From Paraplanobispora siamensis (lineage in GTDB: Bacteria; Actinomycetota; Actinomycetes; Streptosporangiales; Streptosporangiaceae), in NCBI RefSeq assembly GCF_016863175.1, contig NZ_BOOJ01000084.1, positions 1-36,597 of the forward strand: DNA of 36,597 nucleotides, given 5' to 3'. A program made the position numbers and the translations under genes. The first letter of the stretch is position 1; every line of letters begins with the position of its first letter. The notes under the pieces were generated by a model that had not been told where the DNA came from, ran no database searches, and saw nothing but the letters and a program-made list of their open reading frames with translations. Of this stretch, positions 29,101 through 36,458 are shown piece after piece.

Positions 29101-29940
29101 GTGGAGTACGTGTCCAGAGTGCCGCGACCGCCGCTGGACGGGCTGATCGACGACCTCTACTACCTGGAGGGTACGCCGCCGTACGCCCGGCTGACGCTGC
29201 CGCCGATGCCGGCGGCGCTGCTCATCGTCAACCTCGGGGCGCCGTTCCGCATCCGCGCCGGCACCGACATCGAGACCGCCGAGTACGCCGACGGCTGCGT
29301 GGTCACCATGCCCACCCGCGCCTTCGAGTTCGGCTACCCGCCGGGGACCCGGTCCGTCGGCGTGCACTTCAAGCCGTGGGGGCTGGCGCCGTTCCTGCCG
29401 ATGCCCGCGGCCGAGCTGTGTGACCGGCCGGTGACGGTGGAGCAGGTCTGGGGCCGGCCCGCGATTGCGGAGCTGCGTGACCGGCTGGCCACGGCGGCCG
29501 GGCCGTACGAGATGCTGACGCTGCTGGAGGAGGAGCTGATGCGACGGCTGTGCGAGACCGCCGGCCTGGGACTGGTCCGCCATACGAGCAGCGTCATCGC
29601 GGCGACCGGCGGGGCGGTGGCGATCGGCGAGCTGAGCGTGGCAGCCGGTGTCAGCGGCACTCATCTGGCACAGCGGTTCAAGGAGCTCATCGGCGTCACG
29701 CCGAAGCGGCTGGCCCGTACCCACCGCTTCGCCGCCACCGTGTTCGCGATCGACCCCACCGGACCGATCGACTGGGGCGATCTCGCCGGTGGCGCGGGCT
29801 ACTTCGACCAGGCCCACTTCGGCCACGAGTTCCGGGCGTTCACCGGGCTCACGCCGACCCGGTACCTCGAGGCCCGGCGGCGGTTCCTGCGCGAACATCC
29901 CGGCCACGCGCTGGACGGCTGGCCGCTGCCGGCCGATTGA
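29101..29940 (+). CDS. AraC-family transcriptional regulator
   Basis: The protein of about 279 residues has an N-terminal sensing domain (LPPMPAALLIVNLGAPFRIR, then GYPPGTRSVGVHFKPWGLAP). The C-terminal double helix-turn-helix has IGELSVAAGVSGTHLAQRFK then ELIGVTPKRLARTHRF, with the second helix pair at WGDLAGGAGYFDQAHFGHEF and RAFTGLTPTRYLE. The family binds DNA as an activator, usually with a small-molecule ligand. It diverges from the RiPP operon, but this arrangement alone does not prove control of it. The next gene, a DHFR-like reductase, follows 66 bases downstream and could be its target. Start GTG 29101 or 29095. Confidence 0.85.
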   Translation: MEYVSRVPRPPLDGLIDDLYYLEGTPPYARLTLPPMPAALLIVNLGAPFRIRAGTDIETAEYADGCVVTMPTRAFEFGYPPGTRSVGVHFKPWGLAPFLPMPAAELCDRPVTVEQVWGRPAIAELRDRLATAAGPYEMLTLLEEELMRRLCETAGLGLVRHTSSVIAATGGAVAIGELSVAAGVSGTHLAQRFKELIGVTPKRLARTHRFAATVFAIDPTGPIDWGDLAGGAGYFDQAHFGHEFRAFTGLTPTRYLEARRRFLREHPGHALDGWPLPAD

Positions 29941-30006
29941 TTTCTTACAAGAGCGACAGCTCACGACACGCTAATTTGAGGGCACCCCGAAGCAGAGGAG
30001 GGCCCC

Positions 30007-30588
30007 GTGGGCAAGGTGGTCATGTACAGCTCGGTGTCGGTGGACGGCTTCGTCGCCGACGACAATGACCAGCCCGGGCCGCTGTTCGACTGGTTGACCA
30101 GCGGTGAGGTCCCGTTGGACGAAAGCGGCGAGGTGAAGGTGTCGCAGACCTCCTACGACTACACCCGGCCGTACTGGGACCAGATCGGAGTCACGATCGT
30201 CGGCCGCCACGTCTTCGACCTGACGGACGGCTGGGACGGCAAGCCGCCGGGCGGCGTCGACCACGTGGTCGTCGTGACGCACCGGCCGGAGCCCGAGGGC
30301 TGGGACCCCGGGGCGCCGTTTCACTTCGTCGACGGCGTCGAGGCCGCCATGGCCAAGGCGCAGAAGCTCGCCGGTGAGCGCATGGTCGAGGTCGCCGCCG
30401 GCGACGTCGGTGGCCAGATGCTGGCCGCGGGCCTGGTCGACGAGGTGCGCATGGACGTCGTACCCGTCGTGTTCGGGTCCGGCAAGCGCTACTTCGGGTC
30501 GCTCGACGCGCAGCACCTGCTGGAGGATCCCGACGTGGTGATCCAGGGCAACCGGGTGCTCCACCTGCGCTACCGGGTGCGCCGTTGA
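30007..30588 (+). CDS. Dihydrofolate reductase/RibD-C-like reductase
   Basis: The 193-residue protein starts at GTG 30007 with GAGGAGG upstream. It has the RibD_C/DHFR-like pattern: VVMYSSVSVDGFVADDN, IGVTIVGRHVFDLTDGW, HVVVVTHRPEP, EVAAGDVGGQMLAAGLVDEV and RMDVVPVVFGSGKRYF. Such proteins reduce small molecules with NADPH. Many are of unknown substrate. It probably shares a promoter with, or is controlled by, the AraC-type gene upstream. Confidence 0.85.
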   Translation: MGKVVMYSSVSVDGFVADDNDQPGPLFDWLTSGEVPLDESGEVKVSQTSYDYTRPYWDQIGVTIVGRHVFDLTDGWDGKPPGGVDHVVVVTHRPEPEGWDPGAPFHFVDGVEAAMAKAQKLAGERMVEVAAGDVGGQMLAAGLVDEVRMDVVPVVFGSGKRYFGSLDAQHLLEDPDVVIQGNRVLHLRYRVRR

Positions 30589-30720
30589 CCGATCTGAGCG
30601 GGCGGGCGAAGAAGTCCACTGCGAACGGTGACACAGGATCGGGCCTCCGGCTGCGTTTGCGCATCGCTGTCCCTGGCCGATCAACGCGCCGACGCCGCCC
30701 TCCCTCAGAGCTTCCGATAT

Positions 30721-30750
30721 ACCGATGCCGGTCCGCACACCGGCGTCGGT
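30721..30750. terminator. Bidirectional hairpin
   Basis: ACCGATGCCGGT and ACCGGCGTCGGT pair at 11 of 12 positions plus one G-U wobble, with a 6-base loop. It lies between the convergent DHFR-like and S41 protease genes. The rest of 30589-30813 shows nothing else. Confidence 0.6.
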
Positions 30751-30813
30751 CCTCGGTCCGGCACACGCCCACCGGGATGAACGTGTGCCGGTTCCTCCGA
30801 GCCGGCAAGCGCG

Positions 30814-32160
30814 TCAAAGAAGCGTGAGCGCCTTGGCCACGCCCGGGTCGCGCCCGGTGGCCAGGTCGAGGGCGGTCATGGGGGCGTGGTGGTCGACCGG
30901 TACGCCGATCGTGTCGATGATTTCGCGGGCGGGGCCGAGGTGGCGGACCTTGGGCAGGATCAGGACGCTGCCGTCGTCGAGGAGGTATCCCTCGCCGGGG
31001 CCGGAGACGGCCCCGGCCGTGCGGGTCCCCACCAGGGTGCCCAGGGCGTTGCCCTTGACCGCCGCGCTGAAGTCATCGCAGGCCGAGGCGCACGCGCGGT
31101 CGGTGAGGACGACCAGGCGCGAGCCGAGCAGCGGGACGCTGTCGTCGGTCCGGTTGGGCACGCACTCGCCCTTGAGTGGGCAGAAGTAGCCGGTGACCTT
31201 GCCGTGCGCGAACGCGCCGAGCAGCCGGGTCACCTCGCGAGGTGACCCGCCGCCGTTGCCGCGCAGGTCGAGGACCACCGCCTTCGGCTTGCCCTGCAGC
31301 TTGGCGATGACCTGGTCAGCGGCGCCTTCGGAGAATCCGGGCAGTTGGACGTAGACGGCGCCGCCGGGCAGCGTCTTGGACGTCACCTTCGGGGGCTGCC
31401 GGGTGATGGGGCCCTGCCTGATCTCGACGGTGCGGGTCCGTCCCGTCGTGGGGCGCTTGAGCGTGAGCCGTACCGGGTCGGAGGCGAAGACGTCGATGAT
31501 GCCGTGGTTGAGGGTGTCCCCGATGACCGTCGGCACGCCGTTGACCTTGACCATGATGTCGCCGGGGCGGATGTCGGCCTTGGCGGCGGGGCTGCCGGGA
31601 AGGACCCGGGTGATGAACAGCGGCGGCCGGGCCGCCGGGTCGAACTGCGGGCCCTGCTGGGCCGACACGCCCGCGATGCCCGTCCCCACCGGCCCACCCT
31701 CCGGTGGCGGGGTCGGCCTGACCCAGCGGGCGTGGTTGTCGTGGAGTCCGGCGACCATGCCGGTGATCGCGGCGCGCAGCGCGGCGGGATCACCGGTGCC
31801 GAGGACCTTCGCGAAGGCGGCCCAGTCGGTGTCGCGGCTCCCGGTCAGGGCGGGCAGCCGGAGGTCGGCCCGGTCGGCGCCGCGCCGTATCAAATCCTGG
31901 GTGTAGGCGGCCAGGGCGCTCTTCAGCAGCGCCCTGGAATCCATGACCGGGCCGCTGTAGTAGTTGTCCAGCACGCAGAAGTACGCCTGCCGGAGCGTGT
32001 TCATCGAGGTCGGCGGCACCGATTGCGGCGGTGGCCCCGCGATGGCGGCGCAACCCGCGCCCGGGGTGGAGACCGGCTGGGGGGTCGGGGCGGACGCGGA
32101 CATGGAGCAGGCCGTCACCAAGACGGCGGCGCAGAGGGTTCTGATCATGGCCGCCAGCAT
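30814..32160 (-). CDS. S41-family (C-terminal processing-type) peptidase, lipoprotein
   Basis: The 448-residue protein has a lipoprotein signal peptide (IRTLCAAVLVTACSMS; lipobox VTAC) and a proline-rich linker, so it is probably anchored outside the membrane. A PDZ domain is at about residues 160-250 (ITRVLPGSPAAKADIRPGDI). The S41 fold follows: VYVQLPGFSEGAADQVIAKL, VVLDLRGNGGGSPREVTRLL, the nucleophile region LTDRACASACDDFSAAV, and GTLVGTRTAGAVSGPGEGYL. Classical CtpA proteins have a lysine (GKG) in that last segment. Here it is absent, so this is closer to the tricorn/S41B type, which relies on other residues. The start is ATG 32160 or 32148. Confidence 0.85.
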   Translation of the reverse strand: MLAAMIRTLCAAVLVTACSMSASAPTPQPVSTPGAGCAAIAGPPPQSVPPTSMNTLRQAYFCVLDNYYSGPVMDSRALLKSALAAYTQDLIRRGADRADLRLPALTGSRDTDWAAFAKVLGTGDPAALRAAITGMVAGLHDNHARWVRPTPPPEGGPVGTGIAGVSAQQGPQFDPAARPPLFITRVLPGSPAAKADIRPGDIMVKVNGVPTVIGDTLNHGIIDVFASDPVRLTLKRPTTGRTRTVEIRQGPITRQPPKVTSKTLPGGAVYVQLPGFSEGAADQVIAKLQGKPKAVVLDLRGNGGGSPREVTRLLGAFAHGKVTGYFCPLKGECVPNRTDDSVPLLGSRLVVLTDRACASACDDFSAAVKGNALGTLVGTRTAGAVSGPGEGYLLDDGSVLILPKVRHLGPAREIIDTIGVPVDHHAPMTALDLATGRDPGVAKALTLL

Positions 32161-32172
32161 GGCCGGGGACCG

Positions 32173-32247
32173 GTTACACGGCGGTGAACGCCGCTGTTAC
32201 CGCCGTTGTTACCACCATGCCAGTAGGCGCAGTACTCCCGAAGTTAC
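32173..32247. promoter_or_regulatory. Cluster of GTTAC repeats upstream of the protease gene
   Basis: GTTAC occurs on the plus strand at 32173, 32196, 32208 and 32243, the middle two 12 bases apart, and GTGAAC is at 32183. On the minus strand these read GTAAC boxes just upstream of the protease start, like direct-repeat sites of response regulators. The remainder of 32161-32354 has no coding signal. Confidence 0.35.
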
Positions 32248-32354
32248 GGCGAGGGGCAGAGCAACCGCGGGTAGTCCTGCCCATCCCTGCTTTCCCGCTC
32301 CAGCCGTTCACGGCGAGGCGGGTTCCGTCGGCGGCGGCGATCACCCCGGTCAAC

Positions 32355-32397
32355 GCCCCCGCCCCCCGCTGATCGGTGGTCAGCGGGGGGCGGGCGC
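32355..32397 (-). terminator. Strong terminator hairpin
   Basis: The 18-base arm at 32355 pairs with 32380-32397 with one mismatch around a 7-base loop. CCCCGCTGA and TCAGCGGGG form the loop end. It lies 7 bases beyond the stop codon of the minus-strand secreted-protein gene. Confidence 0.8.
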
Positions 32398-32403
32398 TCG
32401 TCG

Positions 32404-32664
32404 TCAGCGGCGGTACTCGCGGTAGAACGTGAAGTTGCGATACTCCCGGACCCGCCCGCTCTGGTAGAAGTAGGTGTAGTTTCCGGTACCGGGCTGTTCG
32501 ACGACCGTGAAGCCGTCTTCGTCGGGGTGTTGCGCCGAGAAGCAGCAGGCGCTGGCGGGTGTCGCCGAACCGACGACGCCGACGGTGAGGCCGGCGGTCG
32601 CGACGGCCAGGGATGCCAGCAACCGGACCCAGCGGCGGGTGGGGCGGGGGAAATCAGTTTGCAT
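32404..32664 (-). CDS. Small secreted protein of unknown function
   Basis: The 86-residue protein starts at ATG 32664 with AGGAG upstream. The signal peptide (RWVRLLASLAVATAGLTVGV) ends near TPASA. The mature part is about 46 residues, with two adjacent cysteines directly after the cleavage site (CCFSAQHPDEDG) and a tyrosine/arginine-rich C-terminus (NYTYFYQSGRVREYRNFTFY). The domain is not recognised. It is monocistronic with its own strong terminator. Confidence 0.75.
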   Translation of the reverse strand: MQTDFPRPTRRWVRLLASLAVATAGLTVGVVGSATPASACCFSAQHPDEDGFTVVEQPGTGNYTYFYQSGRVREYRNFTFYREYRR

Positions 32665-32819
32665 GTCTGCTCCTGTGATGGTCGGGACGCCGGAGAACCC
32701 CGGCCAGCTCTATTCGGAGCCGAGCCTCGACAGGATGTGTCGGCGGCCATGAAGCCGTATGCCCGAGAGGAATCGCTGTTCCCGTAAGTTGCTCCATGCC
32801 CTGGTGAACCGGACATTCC

Positions 32820-33596
32820 TCACTCGCCAGCAGGTTCTCCGGCGGTTTCCCCACCTGCCTCTTCCGGCGTCGACATCCACTCCGCCGGCACCCCGACGAC
32901 CTCATAGAGATCCACCGCCGGTCGCGGACCAGGGGATTGAACACCGGTGAGGTCGGCGCCGAAGAGGAGCGCGCCGGTGAGCTTCGCCCCGGTGAGGTCG
33001 ATGCGCCTATTGGGAAGATCCTGTCTGACCACGCGCCGGCCGATCACCGTCAAGGCGGCCTGCAGATCCGTGCGCAGCGGCTGCCTCGGCGATGTCACCG
33101 GTCCTTCGTGGTCGGGTGCGACATCATCGCGCGAATGTTCCCGGATGAAGCTGGCCAGCACCTCCATGATGGTGGAGTGATCCCGGGCGGAGTCGCGGGC
33201 GATGCGCTCCAGGGCGTAGATGCCGCCCAGGCGGATGTCGAGCTTGTCGGAGCCGAGCTGCTCGATCGCCTTGGTGTAGCGGTCGGTGAGATGTCCCTGC
33301 CGGGCGGTGGCGGCGTTGCGGGCGGTGTAGTACACCGCCACCAGCGCGATCAACCCGGTGGCGATCGCCAGCGCCCGGCCACGCACCGCATCCAGCGCCG
33401 CCGCCAGATCCTTGCCGGTCAGGTCGTCGACCCCGTCGAAGTGCTCCAGCACCCAGGCCGCTCCCGGGCCCAGCACCCACACCAGCCCCGCCGTCACGAT
33501 CCCTACCGTGAGGAGCACGGCGAGCTGTAACACTCTGCGCCAAGGGCTCACGCCCTCCACAGTGACGCCTTCTTCACCGTTGTGCCGGCTAATCAC
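32820..33596 (-). CDS. Membrane-anchored pentapeptide-repeat-type protein
   Basis: The 258-residue protein has two N-terminal transmembrane helices (VLQLAVLLTVGIVTAGLVWV and ALAIATGLIALVAVYYTARN). The block TDRYTKAIEQLGSDKLDIRL, then GGIYALERIARDS, is the usual partner of pentapeptide-repeat proteins in actinomycetes. Only about three pentapeptides follow (IDLTGAKLTGALLFGADLTG) before an unrelated C-terminus, so the repeat solenoid is severely shortened. It may be a truncated gene. It follows chrA by 41 bases on the same strand, so read-through is possible. Confidence 0.65.
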   Translation of the reverse strand: MISRHNGEEGVTVEGVSPWRRVLQLAVLLTVGIVTAGLVWVLGPGAAWVLEHFDGVDDLTGKDLAAALDAVRGRALAIATGLIALVAVYYTARNAATARQGHLTDRYTKAIEQLGSDKLDIRLGGIYALERIARDSARDHSTIMEVLASFIREHSRDDVAPDHEGPVTSPRQPLRTDLQAALTVIGRRVVRQDLPNRRIDLTGAKLTGALLFGADLTGVQSPGPRPAVDLYEVVGVPAEWMSTPEEAGGETAGEPAGE

Positions 33597-33637
33597 TCAC
33601 GACAGTGAGGGGGCGCAACCACAATCGGCGGCCTGTA

Positions 33638-35017
33638 TCAGGGCAGCAGGGAGGTGCCCATGCCCAGCAGGGCGCAGATGCCCAGGATGCGCAGCATCGG
33701 CCACTTCAAGACGAACGTCATGACCAGGGCAGCCACTGTGATCGCCAGGGCGACGGGGCTGAGCGTGCCGGGCTCGGGCAGCTGGGCGCTGAACGGGCCC
33801 CAGGCCCAGGTGAAGGTACGGGTGAACAGGGTGTGCTCGGCGAAGTAGAGGGCCAGATTGGCGATGACCCCGACCACTGCGGCGGTGATGCCGGTCAGCG
33901 CGGCGCTGATGGCGGAGTTGTGCCGCAGCCGCTCGACGTAGGGGGCGCCCAGGAAGATGAACAGGAAGCACGGCACGAAGGTGACCCAGGTGGTCAGCAG
34001 GGCGCCCAGCAGCGCCCCGGCCCAGGGGGTCAGGACGCCGGGGTCGCGGTAGGCGCCCAGGAAGGCGACGAACTGCACCACCATGATCAACGGGCCGGGG
34101 GTGGTCTCGGCCAGGGCCAGGCCGCGTACCATCTCACCGGGGCTCAGCCAGGCGTAGGTCTCCACGGCGCGCTGGGCGACGAAGGCCAGCACCGCATACG
34201 CGCCGCCGAAGGTGACCAGGGCGGTGCCGGAGAAGAACAGGCCCTGGGTGACAAAGACGCTGCCGGTGCCGGTCAGTACGGCTACCGCGGCCACCGGCAG
34301 CCACCAGGCGGCCAGTCCGACGGCCAGGATCTTCCCCGCCGAGCGCCAGGACGGCCGGGCGTGGTGCAGGGCGTCGTCGGAGATCAGCGGCGCCGGCCCG
34401 CCGTCACCGCTGTGCCCGGCGCCTTCGCCGAAAGCCTGCGGGGCCAGCCGGTGCGCCGCCCAGCCGATGAGCGCGGCCACGGCGATCACGATGGGGAACG
34501 GCACGCCGAACAGTGCCAGCGCACCGAAGGCGGCCACCGCCACGGCGACGAAGACCGGGTGGGTCAGCGAGCGCCCGGCCACGCGGATGACGGCCTGGGC
34601 GACGATGGCCAGCACCGCCGGGGCGATCCCGGCGAACAGCGCGGCCACCACTGTGGTGTCCTGCCACAGGATGTAGACCACCGACAACACCAGCAGGGCG
34701 AGCAGGCCGGGCAGCACGAACAGGATGCCGGCCACCATGCCGCCGCGGGTGCCGTTCAGCAACCAGCCGACATAGATCGCCAGCTGCTGGGCCTCGGGGC
34801 CGGGCAGCAGCATGCAGTAGGACAGGGCGTGGTTGAAGCGCCGCTGGCCGATCCAGCGTCTCTCCTCCACCAGGGTGCGCTGCATGACGGCGATCTGCCC
34901 GGCCGGGCCGCCGAAGGTCTGCAGGGAGATCAGGAACCAGACGCGCACGGCCTGACGGAACGGGATCACGTCCCCGGCGGGCAGCGGATCGGCGGCGACA
35001 GGCTGTGGATCGGTCAC
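33638..35017 (-). CDS. chrA: Chromate transporter ChrA
   Basis: The 459-residue protein is a two-domain (long-chain) chromate efflux protein. Each half has about six helices. The first half has SLQTFGGPAGQIAVMQRTLV and YCMLLPGPEAQQLAIYVGWL. The second half has ALVTFGGAYAVLAFVAQRAV and LALAETTPGPLIMVVQFVAF. These are the FGGP/PGP motifs of the CHR family. It would export chromate driven by the proton gradient. It follows the split ChrB genes, and the whole unit looks like one operon. The start ATG at 35017 has AGGAG upstream. Confidence 0.92.
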   Translation of the reverse strand: MTDPQPVAADPLPAGDVIPFRQAVRVWFLISLQTFGGPAGQIAVMQRTLVEERRWIGQRRFNHALSYCMLLPGPEAQQLAIYVGWLLNGTRGGMVAGILFVLPGLLALLVLSVVYILWQDTTVVAALFAGIAPAVLAIVAQAVIRVAGRSLTHPVFVAVAVAAFGALALFGVPFPIVIAVAALIGWAAHRLAPQAFGEGAGHSGDGGPAPLISDDALHHARPSWRSAGKILAVGLAAWWLPVAAVAVLTGTGSVFVTQGLFFSGTALVTFGGAYAVLAFVAQRAVETYAWLSPGEMVRGLALAETTPGPLIMVVQFVAFLGAYRDPGVLTPWAGALLGALLTTWVTFVPCFLFIFLGAPYVERLRHNSAISAALTGITAAVVGVIANLALYFAEHTLFTRTFTWAWGPFSAQLPEPGTLSPVALAITVAALVMTFVLKWPMLRILGICALLGMGTSLLP

Positions 35018-35045
35018 AGGAGTTCTTTTCGTCGGATCGGGCGGG

Positions 35046-35477
35046 TCAGGCGGGTGGACGGCCGAGCAGGAACGCCCGCCGGTAGTACTCGTACATCCCG
35101 TCGAACAGCGGGCCGCTCAGCTCCAGGACGCGCTCGTCAGCGCACGTCATCGACAGTCCGCGCAGGATCACATCCAGGCCGGGGGCCTCGGGGGCGTCGA
35201 AGCGCTCGTCGTCGAGGTCGGCCTCGTGCACGATCTCGGCGATCCTCCACAGCACCGGGTCGCTCAACTCGTAACGGCGCAGGATGGTCTCGAAGCTGCA
35301 GTCGCCGCCGTGGTGGCCCAACTCGGCCCCGCGCATGTCGAACGGCGTGGCCTCGGGCGGCACCCGGGCGGGGTCGTCGACGAAGACGAACTCCGCCTCG
35401 GCGTCGAGGTGGCGGCGGATCAGCCAGGCGCAGGCGGCCCGGTCGATGTGCACCCCGGCACGGGTGGCCCACTTCAT
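35046..35477 (-). CDS. ChrB C-terminal domain protein
   Basis: The 143-residue protein starts MKWATRAGVHIDRAACAWLI and has ATPFDMRGAELGHHGGDCSF followed by ETILRRYELSDPVLWRIAEI. This is the C-terminal domain of ChrB, the chromate-responsive protein. The His-His and Cys could bind metal. It starts inside the stop codon of the preceding gene (ATGA). In most bacteria this domain is fused to the N-terminal domain in one protein of about 310 residues. Here the two are separate genes. Confidence 0.85.
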   Translation of the reverse strand: MKWATRAGVHIDRAACAWLIRRHLDAEAEFVFVDDPARVPPEATPFDMRGAELGHHGGDCSFETILRRYELSDPVLWRIAEIVHEADLDDERFDAPEAPGLDVILRGLSMTCADERVLELSGPLFDGMYEYYRRAFLLGRPPA

Positions 35478-35992
35478 CGCTGCGTCCCTTCGGTCGCCTC
35501 GGCGCTGTCCGCGCTCGCCTCGACGGCGGTGTCGCGCCGGGCCAGTTCCCGGACGGCATGGCGGGCGGCGTCGCGTTCGGTCGGCGGAAAGAAGTCCCGG
35601 CGGTCGATGCGGCGCAGCTCGGCCTGCAGCCGCTTGACGACGCGGGCGCGCTCGCCCGGCCGGGCCGAGGCGGCAGCCCGGGCCTGGGCGATGACCGCCT
35701 GGTACTCGGCGCTCCGGGCCTGGCGCATCCCGGTGGCGACGGCCTGTTCCTGGGCCGTGCTGCCCGGGCTGGCCAGCCAGATGGTGGCGCTGCCGCCCAC
35801 CTCGCCGATCTCCTCGGCGATCCACTCCAGCTGCTCGCGGGTGCGGGCGTCGGCGGGCAGCGCGACCAGGCCGTCGCCGAGCCGGGCCACGCCGAGGCGG
35901 TCCAGCTTGCGCCAGATGGTGATGCGCAGGGTGGAGGGCCGGCGGGGGATGCGGTAGGCCAGCAGCACCCACTGGCCGGCCGTACCGCTCAC
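35474..35992 (-). CDS. ChrB N-terminal domain protein
   Basis: The 172-residue protein starts at GTG 35992, overlapping the stop of the upstream gene (GTGA). It contains WVLLAYRIPRRPSTLRITIW, RKLDRLGVARLGDGLVALPA and RDFFPPTERDAARHAVREL, the N-terminal ChrB domain, with a predicted helical C-terminal part. The GTGA and ATGA overlaps on both sides imply translational coupling, so the two ChrB parts should be made in equal amounts and may assemble. ChrB is thought to sense chromate and regulate chrA. Confidence 0.85.
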   Translation of the reverse strand: MSGTAGQWVLLAYRIPRRPSTLRITIWRKLDRLGVARLGDGLVALPADARTREQLEWIAEEIGEVGGSATIWLASPGSTAQEQAVATGMRQARSAEYQAVIAQARAAASARPGERARVVKRLQAELRRIDRRDFFPPTERDAARHAVRELARRDTAVEASADSAEATEGTQR

Positions 35993-36357
35993 TGGTGCAG
36001 CTCCTGCATGAGCTGGCGGACCCGCTCCCGCAGTTCGGCGGTCATGCGCTCGTCGAAGTCCGCATGCTGCAGTTGCCATTCCACCGCGCCCGCAACGGCG
36101 CCCGGCGGGCAGTCGATCGTCACCGTCAGCGCGGGATCGATGATCGCCGACAGCGGGCGAGGCAGCGCCTGATCCAGCAGATGCTCGGCCCCGCTGCCGG
36201 CCAGCAGCCGCGGGGCGTGCGCGCTGAGGTGTGGCTGCGGCTCCAGCCCTGCCGTGGTGGCTTCCCAGCCCGGCGGCGCCGCCTGGGCGAACCAGGCCGC
36301 GGCGATGCGACTCTTGCCCGCGCCGTGCGGGCAGACGAACAACACCGTGCCGCCCAT
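35989..36357 (-). CDS. LMW protein-tyrosine-phosphatase-like protein
   Basis: The 122-residue protein starts at ATG 36357 with AGGAGG upstream and opens GGTVLFVCPHGAGKSRIAAA. This is the phosphate-binding loop of low-molecular-weight phosphatases and arsenate reductases (C-X5-R-S). The position of the conserved Arg is Lys15, and Ser16 is kept. There is no clear C-terminal DPxx catalytic aspartate. The change from Arg to Lys argues against ordinary phosphatase activity. The protein could be an oxyanion-binding or redox partner for chromate. It is the first gene of the chromate operon. Confidence 0.72.
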   Translation of the reverse strand: MGGTVLFVCPHGAGKSRIAAAWFAQAAPPGWEATTAGLEPQPHLSAHAPRLLAGSGAEHLLDQALPRPLSAIIDPALTVTIDCPPGAVAGAVEWQLQHADFDERMTAELRERVRQLMQELHQ

Positions 36358-36370
36358 CTCCACCTCCTAT

Positions 36371-36401
36371 TGCAACCATGGTTACTGTAACCATGGTTGC
36401 A
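36371..36401. promoter_or_regulatory. Operator-like 31-bp palindrome of the chr operon
   Basis: The 15 bases TGCAACCATGGTTAC at 36371 are the exact reverse complement of GTAACCATGGTTGCA at 36387, around a single central base. Each half contains the smaller palindrome AACCATGGTT, so two identical 10-mers are spaced 15 bases apart. It lies directly before the ribosome-binding site of the first chr gene, which fits a repressor site for the operon. Confidence 0.8.
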
Positions 36402-36458
36402 GCGCAAGGGGAGTCGTGGCTCGATGGTCGCTCACGCTGATCGTGTGCCCGATTGTCG

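Noticed and set aside
28901-29146. An 81-codon plus-strand frame upstream of the AraC-type gene
   Set aside because: It overlaps the presumed promoter region and the start of the AraC-type gene in another frame. It lacks a start signal and meaningful composition.
29101-30588. AraC-type and DHFR-like genes as part of the RiPP operon
   Set aside because: They lie on the opposite strand, have ordinary functions and show no motif tying them to peptide modification. They remain possible neighbours only.
33605-36172. An 855-codon open frame on the plus strand
   Set aside because: It is antisense to chrA and both chrB genes, has low-complexity composition and no ribosome-binding site.
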